Source: Olavius sp. associated proteobacterium Delta 1
Lineage (GTDB): Bacteria > Desulfobacterota > Desulfobacteria > Desulfobacterales > JAFDCJ01
Assembly (NCBI GenBank): GCA_902749685.1
Contig: CACVKW010000363.1
Span: 1-64,000 of the forward strand
Length of the DNA: 64,000 nt
Direction of reading: 5' to 3'
Part shown: positions 49,005 to 58,596 of the stretch, piece after piece
Layout: each line of letters begins with the position of its first letter
Position numbering within the stretch: position 1 is the stretch's first letter
Translations under genes and position numbers: made by a program
Notes under the pieces: model-generated
Seen by the model: the letters and a program-made list of their open reading frames with translations, nothing else
Database searches by the model: none
Told to the model about the DNA's origin: nothing

Positions 49005-50456
49005 ATGCCCCCCGTGACGCTGGGGGTTATCATTTTAACCTCGTTTATAGTCGCCCTGACTGTAGGAGCCCGGTTAAGGCCTCGTTTTGTTGGCCAGGCA
49101 CCTGAGATCTTACAACCCAAACGCACCTTCATGCTTGAGCTTGGTTTGTGCCTGTTCGCCGGTGTTCTGATAAATGCTTACAATTTGATTTTCTATGCCC
49201 TGCCGCTCGTCAACACCATCGCGATGATGACCGGAGGTGCCGTAGCAGGCTTTTTTATTGGCCTGGACTCGGCCCTGGCGCGGGAAAGATACGGTATTCA
49301 AAAAGCATTGTCACGGGATCACACCCTCCCGCTGCCGAAACGCCTGTTTTCAATGACCCGCAAGTTTTCTTTCGTGGCTCTGATAACCGCCCTGTTCGTC
49401 GCGACGGTCCTGGCCATGGTGTTTGCCCGCGATATTGTCTGGCTGACCAAAATCGGGCAGGATGATGCCGCCATTGCCCACGCTCAAATGTCGGTCACGT
49501 CTGAGATATTTTTTATTATGGCCGTTCTGATGGTCCTGGTGGTGAACTTGATCATCTCATATTCCCGCAATCTGAAACTACTTTTTAATAATGAAACCCG
49601 GGTGCTGGAACAGGTCAGCCAGGGTGATCTTTCGCAAAAAGTGCCGGTTGCCACCAATGATGAATTCGGGTTAATCGCCGGACACACCAACAATATGATT
49701 GATGGTCTGAGACACCGCATTCAGCTTGTCACCGCCCTCAAACTGGCAGAGGAACTGCAGCAGAATCTGCTGCCCCGGCAAGACCCGCAGGTGGCGGGGT
49801 TGGATATCGCGGGCACCTGTATTTACTGCGATGAAACCGGCGGAGATTATTACGATTATTTTAACTTGCCGGATGACCGGCTGGGCATTGTGGTAGCCGA
49901 TGCATCCGACCATGGCGTCGGCGCCGCAATGCATATGACAACGGTTCGGGCATTTCTTCATTTCGGTATCCGTAATTATCACGGTCCGGCCCGGCTCCTC
50001 ACAGCTGTCAACACCCATGCAACCCGTGACAGCTCCCGGACCGGCCATTTTATGAGCGTGTTCTTCTTAGAAATTTCTACGAAAAGCAAGTCTTTGCGAT
50101 GGGTGCGGGCCGGACACGAGCCGGCCCTGGTATATGACCGGGCCGGGAACACGTTTACCGAGCTCAGCGGTAAAGGCATGGTGCTGGGAGTTGACGAGGC
50201 TTATCGATATGAAGAAATTTCGCGGGAAGGCTGGAATCCGGGCGATATCATTTTAATCGGTACGGATGGTATCCATGAAACCCGCAATGAAAATGATCAG
50301 ATGTTTGGGCAGCAACGGATACATGAAATTATTCAACAACATGCCGACGCCTCTGCCAAGGATATCAACAACAACATCATCAACTCTGTCCGGAATTTTA
50401 GGGGGAAAGCGTCCCAGGAAGATGATGTAACACTGGTGGTGATCAAGCTGCTTTAG
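49005..50456 (+). CDS. Membrane HAMP-SpoIIE serine phosphatase
   Basis: 483 residues from ATG 49005 (longer by 27 codons if the upstream UGA is read). About five membrane helices (TLGVIILTSFIVALTVGA; LELGLCLFAGVLINAYNLIF; FSFVALITALFVATVLAMVF; EIFFIMAVLMVLVVNLIISY), a HAMP domain (LEQVSQGDLSQKVPV), then a PP2C/SpoIIE domain with TGGDYYDYF, IVVADASDHGVGAAMHM, RAGHEPALVY and IGTDGIHETRN. It would couple a membrane signal to dephosphorylation of an anti-sigma antagonist. No such partner is adjacent. Related in catalytic domain, not in sensor, to the protein at 29130-30554. Confidence 0.9.
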   Translation: MPPVTLGVIILTSFIVALTVGARLRPRFVGQAPEILQPKRTFMLELGLCLFAGVLINAYNLIFYALPLVNTIAMMTGGAVAGFFIGLDSALARERYGIQKALSRDHTLPLPKRLFSMTRKFSFVALITALFVATVLAMVFARDIVWLTKIGQDDAAIAHAQMSVTSEIFFIMAVLMVLVVNLIISYSRNLKLLFNNETRVLEQVSQGDLSQKVPVATNDEFGLIAGHTNNMIDGLRHRIQLVTALKLAEELQQNLLPRQDPQVAGLDIAGTCIYCDETGGDYYDYFNLPDDRLGIVVADASDHGVGAAMHMTTVRAFLHFGIRNYHGPARLLTAVNTHATRDSSRTGHFMSVFFLEISTKSKSLRWVRAGHEPALVYDRAGNTFTELSGKGMVLGVDEAYRYEEISREGWNPGDIILIGTDGIHETRNENDQMFGQQRIHEIIQQHADASAKDINNNIINSVRNFRGKASQEDDVTLVVIKLL

Positions 50457-50511
50457 TGTTATGTCCGATATATAACTCGACTCGGAATAATTCTTCTCTC
50501 TGATCCAAAAT

Positions 50512-50580
50512 GAATTCGTATAAATTCCAAATAACAAATAAATCTCAAATTCCAAAACTCAAATTCGAAACAAATCCGAT
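50512..50580. repeat. Single CAAATAA-family arm
   Basis: ATAAATTCCAAATAACAAATAAATC, TCAAATTCCAAAACTC and AAATTCGAAAC units, same family as the left arms of elements B and C, including a CCAAAACTCAAATTCGAAAC segment like their arm-gene junction. No inverse arm follows. Confidence 0.65.
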
Positions 50581-50621
50581 AACATAGTGCCGGAGGATAG
50601 TAATCCTTATATGACATTGAT

Positions 50622-50891
50622 TTAGGTTTTGCACTTAAACGGGCAAAAGTGGTGAAAGCAATAACTGGCCGGATCTCCATAAGGTTTGCTGGTGGTTTCC
50701 ATGCAGGTTGCAATCATTTGCCTGGACATATCTTCGTAATCCGACCGTTTCTCTTCCTCATTTTTACACTCCATGCATATCGGCTCATGGTCATAGACGG
50801 ATAAAAGTCTGCGGTCCTTATTCAGCAATGATTTCCCGCACCGTTGGCAACTCTCGGCACAGGCAAGTTGTTTTTCCCATTTTTCTTCCAT
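50622..50891 (-). CDS. Small Cys-rich zinc-binding protein
   Basis: 89 residues. Cys pairs CAESCQRCGK and PICMECKNEEE form a probable zinc ribbon with about 20 residues between; the C-terminus adds YCFHHFCPFKCK. Not assigned to a family. The start is supported by GTGGAGTCAAAATG. Separate transcription from the phosphatase (convergent). Confidence 0.7.
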   Translation of the reverse strand: MEEKWEKQLACAESCQRCGKSLLNKDRRLLSVYDHEPICMECKNEEEKRSDYEDMSRQMIATCMETTSKPYGDPASYCFHHFCPFKCKT

Positions 50892-51120
50892 TTTGACTCC
50901 ACATTGTTTAATATTTTGGATGATTGAACATAATACACTTTTTCCTGATGATCAAGAAGCGTAAAGAGACCTCAGTCTTGACGGCAAACGCTGGGTTGAA
51001 ACTGACCCCAAATTTTCAGTATTCAATACATTGGTAGGTACACAAAAAGAGCGTTCATGGCGTAACAGTGAAAGTGGACCAATATTCAATAACCTGAAAT
51101 TCGCCAAAGGGTTACTTGCC

Positions 51121-51150
51121 TTGACCACTCTAATAAGGTATAAATATAAC
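51121..51150 (+). promoter_or_regulatory. Candidate sigma-70 promoter for the pfa-ole genes
   Basis: TTGACC (51121-51126), an 18-bp spacer and TATAAC (51145-51150) lie about 100 bp before the PfaC-like start. The region 50892-51252 otherwise holds no gene. Match judged by eye. Confidence 0.35.
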
Positions 51151-51252
51151 TTTTAATTATTAAGCCGCCGGCGTTTAAATCTAACAAGTCTAGCAGTTTT
51201 CAAAGATCAATCTCCAACCCTGGATGTGCCATTTTCAGGGCGGATTAATTAT

Positions 51253-54200
51253 ATGAATCCGAACAAACCCATAGCTGTCGTCGGTATGGCCGGCTTATTT
51301 CCCGGTGCCGGTAATCTCGATATATTTTGGCAAAACATCATCAACAGAGTCGATGCAACCGCTGAGGTTCGCCCGGACCGCTGGAATGTCGATCCTGATT
51401 CGATGGTTTCGGCGGATCCTCAACCCGATAAAGCCTACTCCAAACGTTGCTGTCTGATGACGGATTTCGAATTTGACCCGTCCGGTATTGACCTTGATAA
51501 AAACCTGGTATCCGCCCTTGACCCGCTTTATCACGTGGTCCTGCATGTCGGTCGGGAGGTCTTGTCCGAATTTCCAAACAGATCGTTAAACCGTGAACGT
51601 ACCGGAGTCATCCTGGCTGCCATTGCCTTACCGACGGATTCGACCTCCGCCGTCACCCGGGAAATTCTCGGCGCAGCAATTGAAGATAAACTATTCAGGG
51701 GGTTTGCGGCTGATCGGAAAGGCACCGGAATTAAGCCCTTTTCACGCAACCACTATCTGGCCAGCCGTGTGACCGGCCTGCCGGGGGCGATTTTGGCAAG
51801 GGCCTTTGGCCTCGGTGGAGGAACTTATACCCTGGACGCTGCCTGTGCATCCTCCCTTTATTCCGTCAAATTGGCCTGTGATGAACTTCACTCTCATCGC
51901 GCCGACGCCATGCTGGCCGGAGGTGTTTCCAGACCCAACAGCCTGTTTACCCAGGTCGGATTCAGTCAATTAAGAGCCCTTTCTCCCTCCGGACGCTGTG
52001 CGCCCTTTGATGAAAGTGCCGACGGTCTGGTTGTCGGAGAAGGTGCCGGTATGGTGGTTCTCAAGCGCCTGGCTGATGCCGTGCGTGATGGCGATCCTAT
52101 TTTCGGTCTCATCCATGGAGTCGGTCTCTCCAATGACATGCGGGGCAACCTGCTGGCCCCGGACAGCGAAGGTCAGCTGCGTGCAATGCGCCAAGCATAC
52201 AATCTCTGTGGCTGGTCGCCGCATGACATTGATTTAATTGAGTGTCATGGAGCCGGAACACCTCTGGGAGATCTGACGGAGCTGAACAGTTTAAAATCGC
52301 TGTGGGGAGATTCCGGCTGGACCCGGGCCCAATGCAGCATCGGCTCGGTAAAATCCATGATCGGTCATTTATTGACCGCCGCCGGCGCTGCCGGCATGAT
52401 CAAGACACTTCTGGCGCTGCATCATCATATCCGGCCCCCGTCACTGAATTTCAAACAAGCGCCGGGCGACAGTCCGTTAAATAACGGTCCTTTTCGGGTG
52501 CAAACCGGAAGTGAAAGCTGGCAGACCGGTCAAAAAAATCGACTGCGGCGGGCAGCGGTCAGCGCCTTTGGATTCGGCGGCATCAACGCCCATATGCTGC
52601 TGGAAGAATATGATGAGAAGGCGCACGGAGCACGGCGCACGGCGCACGGTGATGGACTCAGAGTCGATTCAAAAAGCACTGTAACTCACACCATCGACCC
52701 GCCAGGCCGGCGACACGAGGTTACCGGAGAAACGGCTGAGACATTTCCGCATTCCGCATTCCGACTTCCGCATTCACCTATAGCCATCATCGGCATGGAG
52801 GCGTCTTTCGGCTCGGCGACTTCATTGAGGGATTTTCAGGAGCTTATTTTTAACGGCAACTCCAATATCGGCGAGCGTCCCCGGCAACGCTGGAAGGGGT
52901 GCGATCGGGTCGCCGAACAGCATCTGGGTGCACACTCGCTTAAGGGTGGATATTGTCATGAACTATTGTTCGCGACCGGCGAATTCCACATCCCGCCGAA
53001 TGAAATACCGGATATACTGCCCCAGCAGCTGTTAATGCTGAAAGTGGCGGCCGGGGCCATGCAGGACGCCGGGTTGCCTTTACGGCAGGATCGACCCGAC
53101 ACGGGGGCCATAATCGGCATTGACTTTGATTTAGAGGCCACCAATTTCCAATTACGATGGCAATCGACCGATATAATTGATTGCTGGATCGATAAACTGA
53201 ACTGGAATCCCGCTGTTCACGAAAAACAGGCCTGGTTGGAATCATTAAAAGATACCTGCAATCCCGCCCTGACCGCCCCCCGCACCTTAGGGGCTTTAGG
53301 CGGCATCGTTGCCAGTCGCGTCGCCCGGGAATTTCGCCTGGGCGGACCGAGTTTCGCGGTATCCTGTGAAGACGCCGGCGGCTTAAAAGCCCTGGAAATC
53401 GGCGTCAGGGCCTTGCAGCAAGACGAGGCTGAAACATTTCTGATTGGCGCCGTCGATCTAAGTGGCGACGTCCGCAACATTATTTTGATGGACCGGGCAA
53501 GACCTTTTTCCCGCAACCGGGAAGTCCGACCCTTTGATAAAGCCGCCGATGGTATTTTGCCCGGCGAGGGTGCAGCTGCCTTAATCATTAAACGGTTGGA
53601 CCGGGCCCTTGCCGATGGAGACAGAATTTATTCCGTTATTAAAGGAATCGGCGGTGCCAGCGGCGGCGGAGTGGATACAGATACCCCTTCAACGGAAGCC
53701 TATCTGAGATCGCTGGAAAAATGTTGCCGGGAGGCCGACATTTCGCCTGCATCAATCAGCTTTGTGGAAACCCATGGCAGCAGCAACCCGGCCGAAGACG
53801 ACCTGGAGACAATTGCCCTGAACGATTTTTTCGACGGCAACAAGGAACCCTGTGCCATCGGATCGATAAAAGCCAATACCGGTCACACGGGCGCGGCATC
53901 GGCATTGGCCTCCCTGGTCAAAACGAGTTTATGTCTATACCAGGAAATTCTGCCCCCGATACGAAATTTTACTTCCCCGAAAAACTCGCTCTGGCATAAG
54001 GAGAACTTTCATTTTCCAGTCTATCCTCAATATTGGCTTAGGGATCGCAGTGACGGCGCACGCACAGCGATAGTCGGGTCCATGACACCCGATGGCAACT
54101 GTGCGCATGTCTTGCTTGAGGGCTATGACTACCAGGCGTCCCGGGGAGTTCAGCCGAATGTCCTGCAAAAGGTCCGGCTGGAGCGCAAAAGGCCGCTTGG

Positions 54201-57200
54201 CTTTCAAAATTTTGCTCTTTTTTGCGTTGAAGGGTCCAACCGGCAGGCCCTGCTCGCCGGACTGGATGCCCTGAATCAGTACATTGATAAATCCATGGCG
54301 GCGGCAAGCGGTGATATAGAATCATCGCCAACTGAATCTGTCGAAGAAACAGCCCGTGCCTGGTATCTTGCAAACGGAACCAACCCTGATCTTGAGTTGG
54401 CCGTATCGATTGCGGCTGGTGATTTTAGCGACCTCAAAAATTGGATTGCCGACGCCAAAGAAGCAATTCTTTCGGACAACCCTCGAAAAATGGGAAGGAC
54501 CGGCGGTATTCATTTTTCACCCCAGCCCCGGGGAGGCAAAGGGAAACTGGCGTTTGTATTTCCGGAATCGGGCAATCACTATCTGGGTATGGGACGCGAT
54601 ATCGGGGTGCAGTGGAGCCAGATTTTACGCGAAATGGACGACAGCACCTCACAGTTAAAGACCCAGCTTCTGCCGGGCTGTTATGTTCCCTGGCGGGTTT
54701 CCTGGGAGCCGGGATGGCAGACGGATGCCTATCGGAAAATCATTTCCGATCCCCACCACATGATCTTCGGACAGGTGGTGCATGGCGGCGTCATGGCCAA
54801 CCTGATAAAGTATTTCGGAATTCGACCGGCGGCAGTAATCGGCTATAGCCTGGGCGAATCAGCCGGCTATTTTGCGATGAATGTCTGGCCGGAGCGCGGC
54901 GAGATGCTCAAGCGGATGCAGGACACAAATTTATTTTCTACTGAATTGGCCGGACCCTGTAACGCCGCGCGGCAGGTTTGGAGGATCCCCGCTGGCGAAG
55001 GCGTCGACTGGACCGTGGCGGTGGTCAATCGCTCGGCTGATGCGGTGCGCCGGGTCCTGAACCGTTTTCCGACCACGAGTTTATTAATTATTAACACCCC
55101 CCAGGAGTGTGTCATCGGTGGACGCCGGCCGGATGTTGAATCCGCCATCAAAGATCTGAATTGCGAAGCCATTTTTCTCGATGGTGTTGTCACGGTTCAC
55201 TGTGATGCGCTAAAACCGGTAGCCGATGCGTATCGGGAATTGCATGTATTTCCCACCAGTCAACCTGAAGATATTCGCTTTTACAGCTGCGCGCTCGGAC
55301 GCGCCTATGACATCACCGGTGATAAGGCAGCCAATTCCATTCTCAACCAGGCGCTGCATGGTTTCGACTTCACGGCCACGGTCAACCAGGCCTACCAGGA
55401 CGGCGTCCGCCTATTCCTGGAAATGGGTCCTTTCTCGTCCTGCACCCGTATGATCAAGCGTATTCTGCATCAAAAACCCCACCTGGCCCTGTCGGCGTGT
55501 GTCAGGGGCGAACAGGATCACGCCACGATTATCAAGGTTCTGGCTGCTTTAATCGCCGAGCGGGTTCCGGTGGATCTGGCAGCGCTTTACGGCCATGATG
55601 CCTATGCACCGTCATTGATTGAGCCGCCTGAAATCATCGCCGGGCAACAAATAAAAGTAACAGTTGGCGGATCGATGGAAGGCGGAAATGAAATCGAAGT
55701 CGGAAGTCGGAAGGCGGAATTTGGAAAACAGAAGGCAGACGACAGAAGACAGAATCTGGAAGTCGGAAGGCGGAAGGCGGAAGGCGGAATTGAGGAAAAC
55801 ACGGTCCAGGGGGCAGAAAATGGTGGGCAACTGCCCGGGACGGGTTCTCCGATGTCAGAGTTGATTGAATCGGCCAATCAAATTGCCACTAAGACAGCCG
55901 AAGCCCATCAGAAATTTTTGGAGCTCTCCAACGAGTTGACCCGGTCCTATGCCGAGACATTTGATCTCCAAACCAAGCTCCTGCAGCGTGCCATAGAAGA
56001 ATCAGAGGACTCGATGCCACCTCTCGAGGTCAATCCTCCTGATTCCGGCGTTCCACCTTCTAAATTCGAGACTCCTGAGCCGGAAACTCCGCACTCCGCA
56101 TTGCGACTGCCACATTCCGATCTTCCGACTTCCGCATTCCGACTTCCCACTTCCGAACCGGTTTTCTCCCGCAAGGCCTGCCTTGAGTTTGCCATCGGAT
56201 CTGCAGCCAAGGTACTGGGACCGGAATTTGCAGCCGTGGACACTTATGAAGCCCGGGTAAGGTTGCCGGACGAACCGTTGATGCTGGTGGATCGTATCCT
56301 GAGCATCGATGGTGAAAAAGGCGCACTGGGTTCCGGAAGCATTGTTACCGAGCATGATGTTTTACCCGGCGCCTGGTATTTGGATGGCGGCCATGCCCCG
56401 GTCTGCATTTCGGTAGAAGCCGGTCAGGCGGATCTGTTTTTATGCGCTTATTTGGGCATTGATCTTAAAGTGCAGGGCCGGCGAACATACCGGCTGCTGG
56501 ATGCAACGGTAAAATTTCACCGGGAATTGCCGGTGCCGGGTGAGACCATCCGCTATGAAATTGAAATTGAAAAATTCCTCCGCCAGGGCGACACCTATCT
56601 TTTTTTGTTTCACTTTAACGGCTATATCGGCCAGGCACCGCTCATTACCATGACCAACGGCTGCGCCGGATTTTTCACCGAAGAAGAAGTCGAAAATTCC
56701 GGCGGCATCATCCTTACCGAGGAAGATAGACAACTGCGCGCGGGCATAAAGCCTGCAAACTGGCAAAATCTGGTTCAACTGGGTCCGGCCGGTTATGACG
56801 ATACGTCGATCCAGGCCTTGCGGGAAGGCAATTTGGCCCGCGGCTTCGGCAAAGCATTTGAAGGCATTACACTGCCGGAAAATCTGAGGCTTCCCGGCGG
56901 TCGCATGAAATTGATCGACCGGGTCATCAGCCTGGACCCGGCCGGCGGACGGTTTGGATTGGGATTGATCCGGGCCGAGGCCGATATTGAGCCGGAGGCC
57001 TGGTTTTTAACCTGCCATTTCGTCGACGACATGGTGATGCCGGGCACCTTGATGTATGAATGCTGCGCCCACACCTTGCGCATATACCTTCAGCGTATCG
57101 GATGGGTAACGGAAAATCCGGCGGTCTTTTATGAGCCGGTCAGAGAAGTCGAAGCGACTCTAAAATGCCGGGGACCCGTGACACCGGCAACCGCCACGGT

Positions 57201-58545
57201 CGTATATGAAATAGAAATCAAAGAAATCGGCTATCGACCGCAACCGTATGTGATTGCCGATGCGTATATGTATGCCGATGGCCATCGCATCGTTTTTTTC
57301 CGGGACATGTCTTTGCAAATGAATGGTATTACCCGGCATGAAATGGAATCCCTGTGGCATAGCCGAAAAGCAGAGCCGTACGCTCAATCAACCCGCTTGC
57401 CCGAACCACCATTGTTTGACCGCAAACACATGCTGGAGTTTGCCGAAGGACGGCCATCACGGGCATTTGGCGTTCAGTATGAACCTTTTGACAGGCAGCG
57501 GTTTATTGCGCGTCTTCCGCGACCGCCCTATCTGCTCATCGACCGTATCGTCAAGGCCGAGCCTGAGCCCTGGGTGTTGAAGCCGGACGGCTGGATTGAA
57601 GCCGAGTGCGATGTGCAGCCGAATGCCTGGTATTTTCATGCCGAGAGATCGCCGGCAGTGCCGATCAGCATTTTGCTTGAACTCGCCCTCCAACCCTGCG
57701 GCTGGCTGGCAGCCTACATGGGATCGGCTTTGCGAAGCCAAAACGATTTAAGATTCCGTAACCTGGGCGGCCAGGCGACCCTGTTTAACGAAGTTTTGCC
57801 GGATGCTGCAACGCTGACCATTAAAGCCCGGCTGACAAATGCTTCAGAAGCGGCCGACATGGTCATCGAACATTTTGATTTCGAAGTTAACCGCAAAGGG
57901 CAGCGGATTTATGCCGGTAACACTTACTTTGGATTTTTTACGCGGGATGCACTGGCCCGGCAGGAGGGTATGCGCGATGCGGCCAACCAGGCCTATGCGC
58001 CGGCGCCCGAAGAAATCCAGAATAGCATGGCCCGGGAGTTTATCGACCGGGCCCCGCTGCACCCCGAGGACCCAACAATCGATGCCGCGCCGGGGTTGAC
58101 GATGCCGGCCAAAGCCATTCGCATGATCGATCGGATCGAGGCTTACATCCCCACCGGTGGTCCCGATGGACTTGGTTTCGTACGCGGTGTCAAGACGGTC
58201 GATCCCCGGGAATGGTTCTTCAAAGCCCATTTTTACCAGGATCCGGTTTGCCCGGGCTCGCTCGGCATCGAGTCATTTATCCAGCTCCTGAAGTATATTG
58301 CCCTGGAGCGTTGGCCCCAATTCAAAAACAGCCATCGCTTCGGCCTCCTGACGGGGGTTGAACAAAGCTGGATCTATCGGGGTCAGATCTTACCAGAGAA
58401 TAAACTCGTCATGGTTGAAGCCGTGATCACTAAAATCCAGGATGAGCCCGTACCGTTCATCCAGGCTGACGGCTATTTGAAAGTTGACGGATTGCTTATT
58501 TATCAAATGGAAAATTTCGGTATCAAACTCATACCTGTCTCTTGA
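51253..58545 (+). CDS. pfaC: PfaC-like polyunsaturated fatty acid synthase (KS-CLF-AT-DH-DH)
   Basis: 2,430 residues from ATG 51253. Domains in order: ketosynthase (about 1-445; Cys198 in DAACASS, ECHGAGTPLGD, GHLLTAAG); chain-length-factor KS (about 507-960), whose Cys position is Asp707 in VSCEDAGG, so it cannot condense; acyltransferase (about 1095-1480; Ser1199 in GYSLGES, His in VHCDAL); a linker; and two double hot-dog FabA-type dehydratases (about 1637-2040 and 2050-2430) with His1922 in CHFVDDMVMPG and His2326 in AHFYQDPVCPG. PfaC normally lacks the AT; the extra AT resembles myxobacterial Pfa3. It would work with PfaA (ACPs, KR) and PfaD (ER), not in this window. Linkers at 52619-52776 and 55675-56160 are translated repeat arrays. 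oleA follows after 51 bp. Confidence 0.9.
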   Translation: MNPNKPIAVVGMAGLFPGAGNLDIFWQNIINRVDATAEVRPDRWNVDPDSMVSADPQPDKAYSKRCCLMTDFEFDPSGIDLDKNLVSALDPLYHVVLHVGREVLSEFPNRSLNRERTGVILAAIALPTDSTSAVTREILGAAIEDKLFRGFAADRKGTGIKPFSRNHYLASRVTGLPGAILARAFGLGGGTYTLDAACASSLYSVKLACDELHSHRADAMLAGGVSRPNSLFTQVGFSQLRALSPSGRCAPFDESADGLVVGEGAGMVVLKRLADAVRDGDPIFGLIHGVGLSNDMRGNLLAPDSEGQLRAMRQAYNLCGWSPHDIDLIECHGAGTPLGDLTELNSLKSLWGDSGWTRAQCSIGSVKSMIGHLLTAAGAAGMIKTLLALHHHIRPPSLNFKQAPGDSPLNNGPFRVQTGSESWQTGQKNRLRRAAVSAFGFGGINAHMLLEEYDEKAHGARRTAHGDGLRVDSKSTVTHTIDPPGRRHEVTGETAETFPHSAFRLPHSPIAIIGMEASFGSATSLRDFQELIFNGNSNIGERPRQRWKGCDRVAEQHLGAHSLKGGYCHELLFATGEFHIPPNEIPDILPQQLLMLKVAAGAMQDAGLPLRQDRPDTGAIIGIDFDLEATNFQLRWQSTDIIDCWIDKLNWNPAVHEKQAWLESLKDTCNPALTAPRTLGALGGIVASRVAREFRLGGPSFAVSCEDAGGLKALEIGVRALQQDEAETFLIGAVDLSGDVRNIILMDRARPFSRNREVRPFDKAADGILPGEGAAALIIKRLDRALADGDRIYSVIKGIGGASGGGVDTDTPSTEAYLRSLEKCCREADISPASISFVETHGSSNPAEDDLETIALNDFFDGNKEPCAIGSIKANTGHTGAASALASLVKTSLCLYQEILPPIRNFTSPKNSLWHKENFHFPVYPQYWLRDRSDGARTAIVGSMTPDGNCAHVLLEGYDYQASRGVQPNVLQKVRLERKRPLGFQNFALFCVEGSNRQALLAGLDALNQYIDKSMAAASGDIESSPTESVEETARAWYLANGTNPDLELAVSIAAGDFSDLKNWIADAKEAILSDNPRKMGRTGGIHFSPQPRGGKGKLAFVFPESGNHYLGMGRDIGVQWSQILREMDDSTSQLKTQLLPGCYVPWRVSWEPGWQTDAYRKIISDPHHMIFGQVVHGGVMANLIKYFGIRPAAVIGYSLGESAGYFAMNVWPERGEMLKRMQDTNLFSTELAGPCNAARQVWRIPAGEGVDWTVAVVNRSADAVRRVLNRFPTTSLLIINTPQECVIGGRRPDVESAIKDLNCEAIFLDGVVTVHCDALKPVADAYRELHVFPTSQPEDIRFYSCALGRAYDITGDKAANSILNQALHGFDFTATVNQAYQDGVRLFLEMGPFSSCTRMIKRILHQKPHLALSACVRGEQDHATIIKVLAALIAERVPVDLAALYGHDAYAPSLIEPPEIIAGQQIKVTVGGSMEGGNEIEVGSRKAEFGKQKADDRRQNLEVGRRKAEGGIEENTVQGAENGGQLPGTGSPMSELIESANQIATKTAEAHQKFLELSNELTRSYAETFDLQTKLLQRAIEESEDSMPPLEVNPPDSGVPPSKFETPEPETPHSALRLPHSDLPTSAFRLPTSEPVFSRKACLEFAIGSAAKVLGPEFAAVDTYEARVRLPDEPLMLVDRILSIDGEKGALGSGSIVTEHDVLPGAWYLDGGHAPVCISVEAGQADLFLCAYLGIDLKVQGRRTYRLLDATVKFHRELPVPGETIRYEIEIEKFLRQGDTYLFLFHFNGYIGQAPLITMTNGCAGFFTEEEVENSGGIILTEEDRQLRAGIKPANWQNLVQLGPAGYDDTSIQALREGNLARGFGKAFEGITLPENLRLPGGRMKLIDRVISLDPAGGRFGLGLIRAEADIEPEAWFLTCHFVDDMVMPGTLMYECCAHTLRIYLQRIGWVTENPAVFYEPVREVEATLKCRGPVTPATATVVYEIEIKEIGYRPQPYVIADAYMYADGHRIVFFRDMSLQMNGITRHEMESLWHSRKAEPYAQSTRLPEPPLFDRKHMLEFAEGRPSRAFGVQYEPFDRQRFIARLPRPPYLLIDRIVKAEPEPWVLKPDGWIEAECDVQPNAWYFHAERSPAVPISILLELALQPCGWLAAYMGSALRSQNDLRFRNLGGQATLFNEVLPDAATLTIKARLTNASEAADMVIEHFDFEVNRKGQRIYAGNTYFGFFTRDALARQEGMRDAANQAYAPAPEEIQNSMAREFIDRAPLHPEDPTIDAAPGLTMPAKAIRMIDRIEAYIPTGGPDGLGFVRGVKTVDPREWFFKAHFYQDPVCPGSLGIESFIQLLKYIALERWPQFKNSHRFGLLTGVEQSWIYRGQILPENKLVMVEAVITKIQDEPVPFIQADGYLKVDGLLIYQMENFGIKLIPVS
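52619..52776 (+). repeat. Repeat arrays encoding the KS-CLF linker
   Basis: GGCGCACGGAGCACGGCGCAC (52620-52649 region) and, 100 bp on, TTCCGCATTCCGCATTCCGAC (52744-52776). Both are units found in intergenic arrays (59714-59794 and 56100-56155). They code in frame for KAHGARRTAHGDG and FPHSAFRLPHS, segments with no structural role in KS domains, sitting exactly at the KS/CLF boundary. Confidence 0.75.
55675..56160 (+). repeat. Inverted arrays flanking a helical segment in the AT-DH linker
   Basis: Left array 55675-55794 (GGAAGTCGGAAGGCGGAA-type units) and right array 56082-56160 (TTCCGACTTCCGCATTCC-type units) are inverse families about 290 bp apart. They translate as a Lys/Arg/Glu-rich stretch (EVGSRKAEFGKQKADDRRQ...) and as HSALRLPHSDLPTSAFRLP. 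The interior codes for a helix (ELIESANQIATKTAEAHQKF...). The geometry is that of the intergenic elements, but in frame within a gene. Confidence 0.8.
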
Positions 58546-58596
58546 AAAGTGGCCAGGGGAAACTATTATTAATCTTAATACCAAGAAGATATATTA

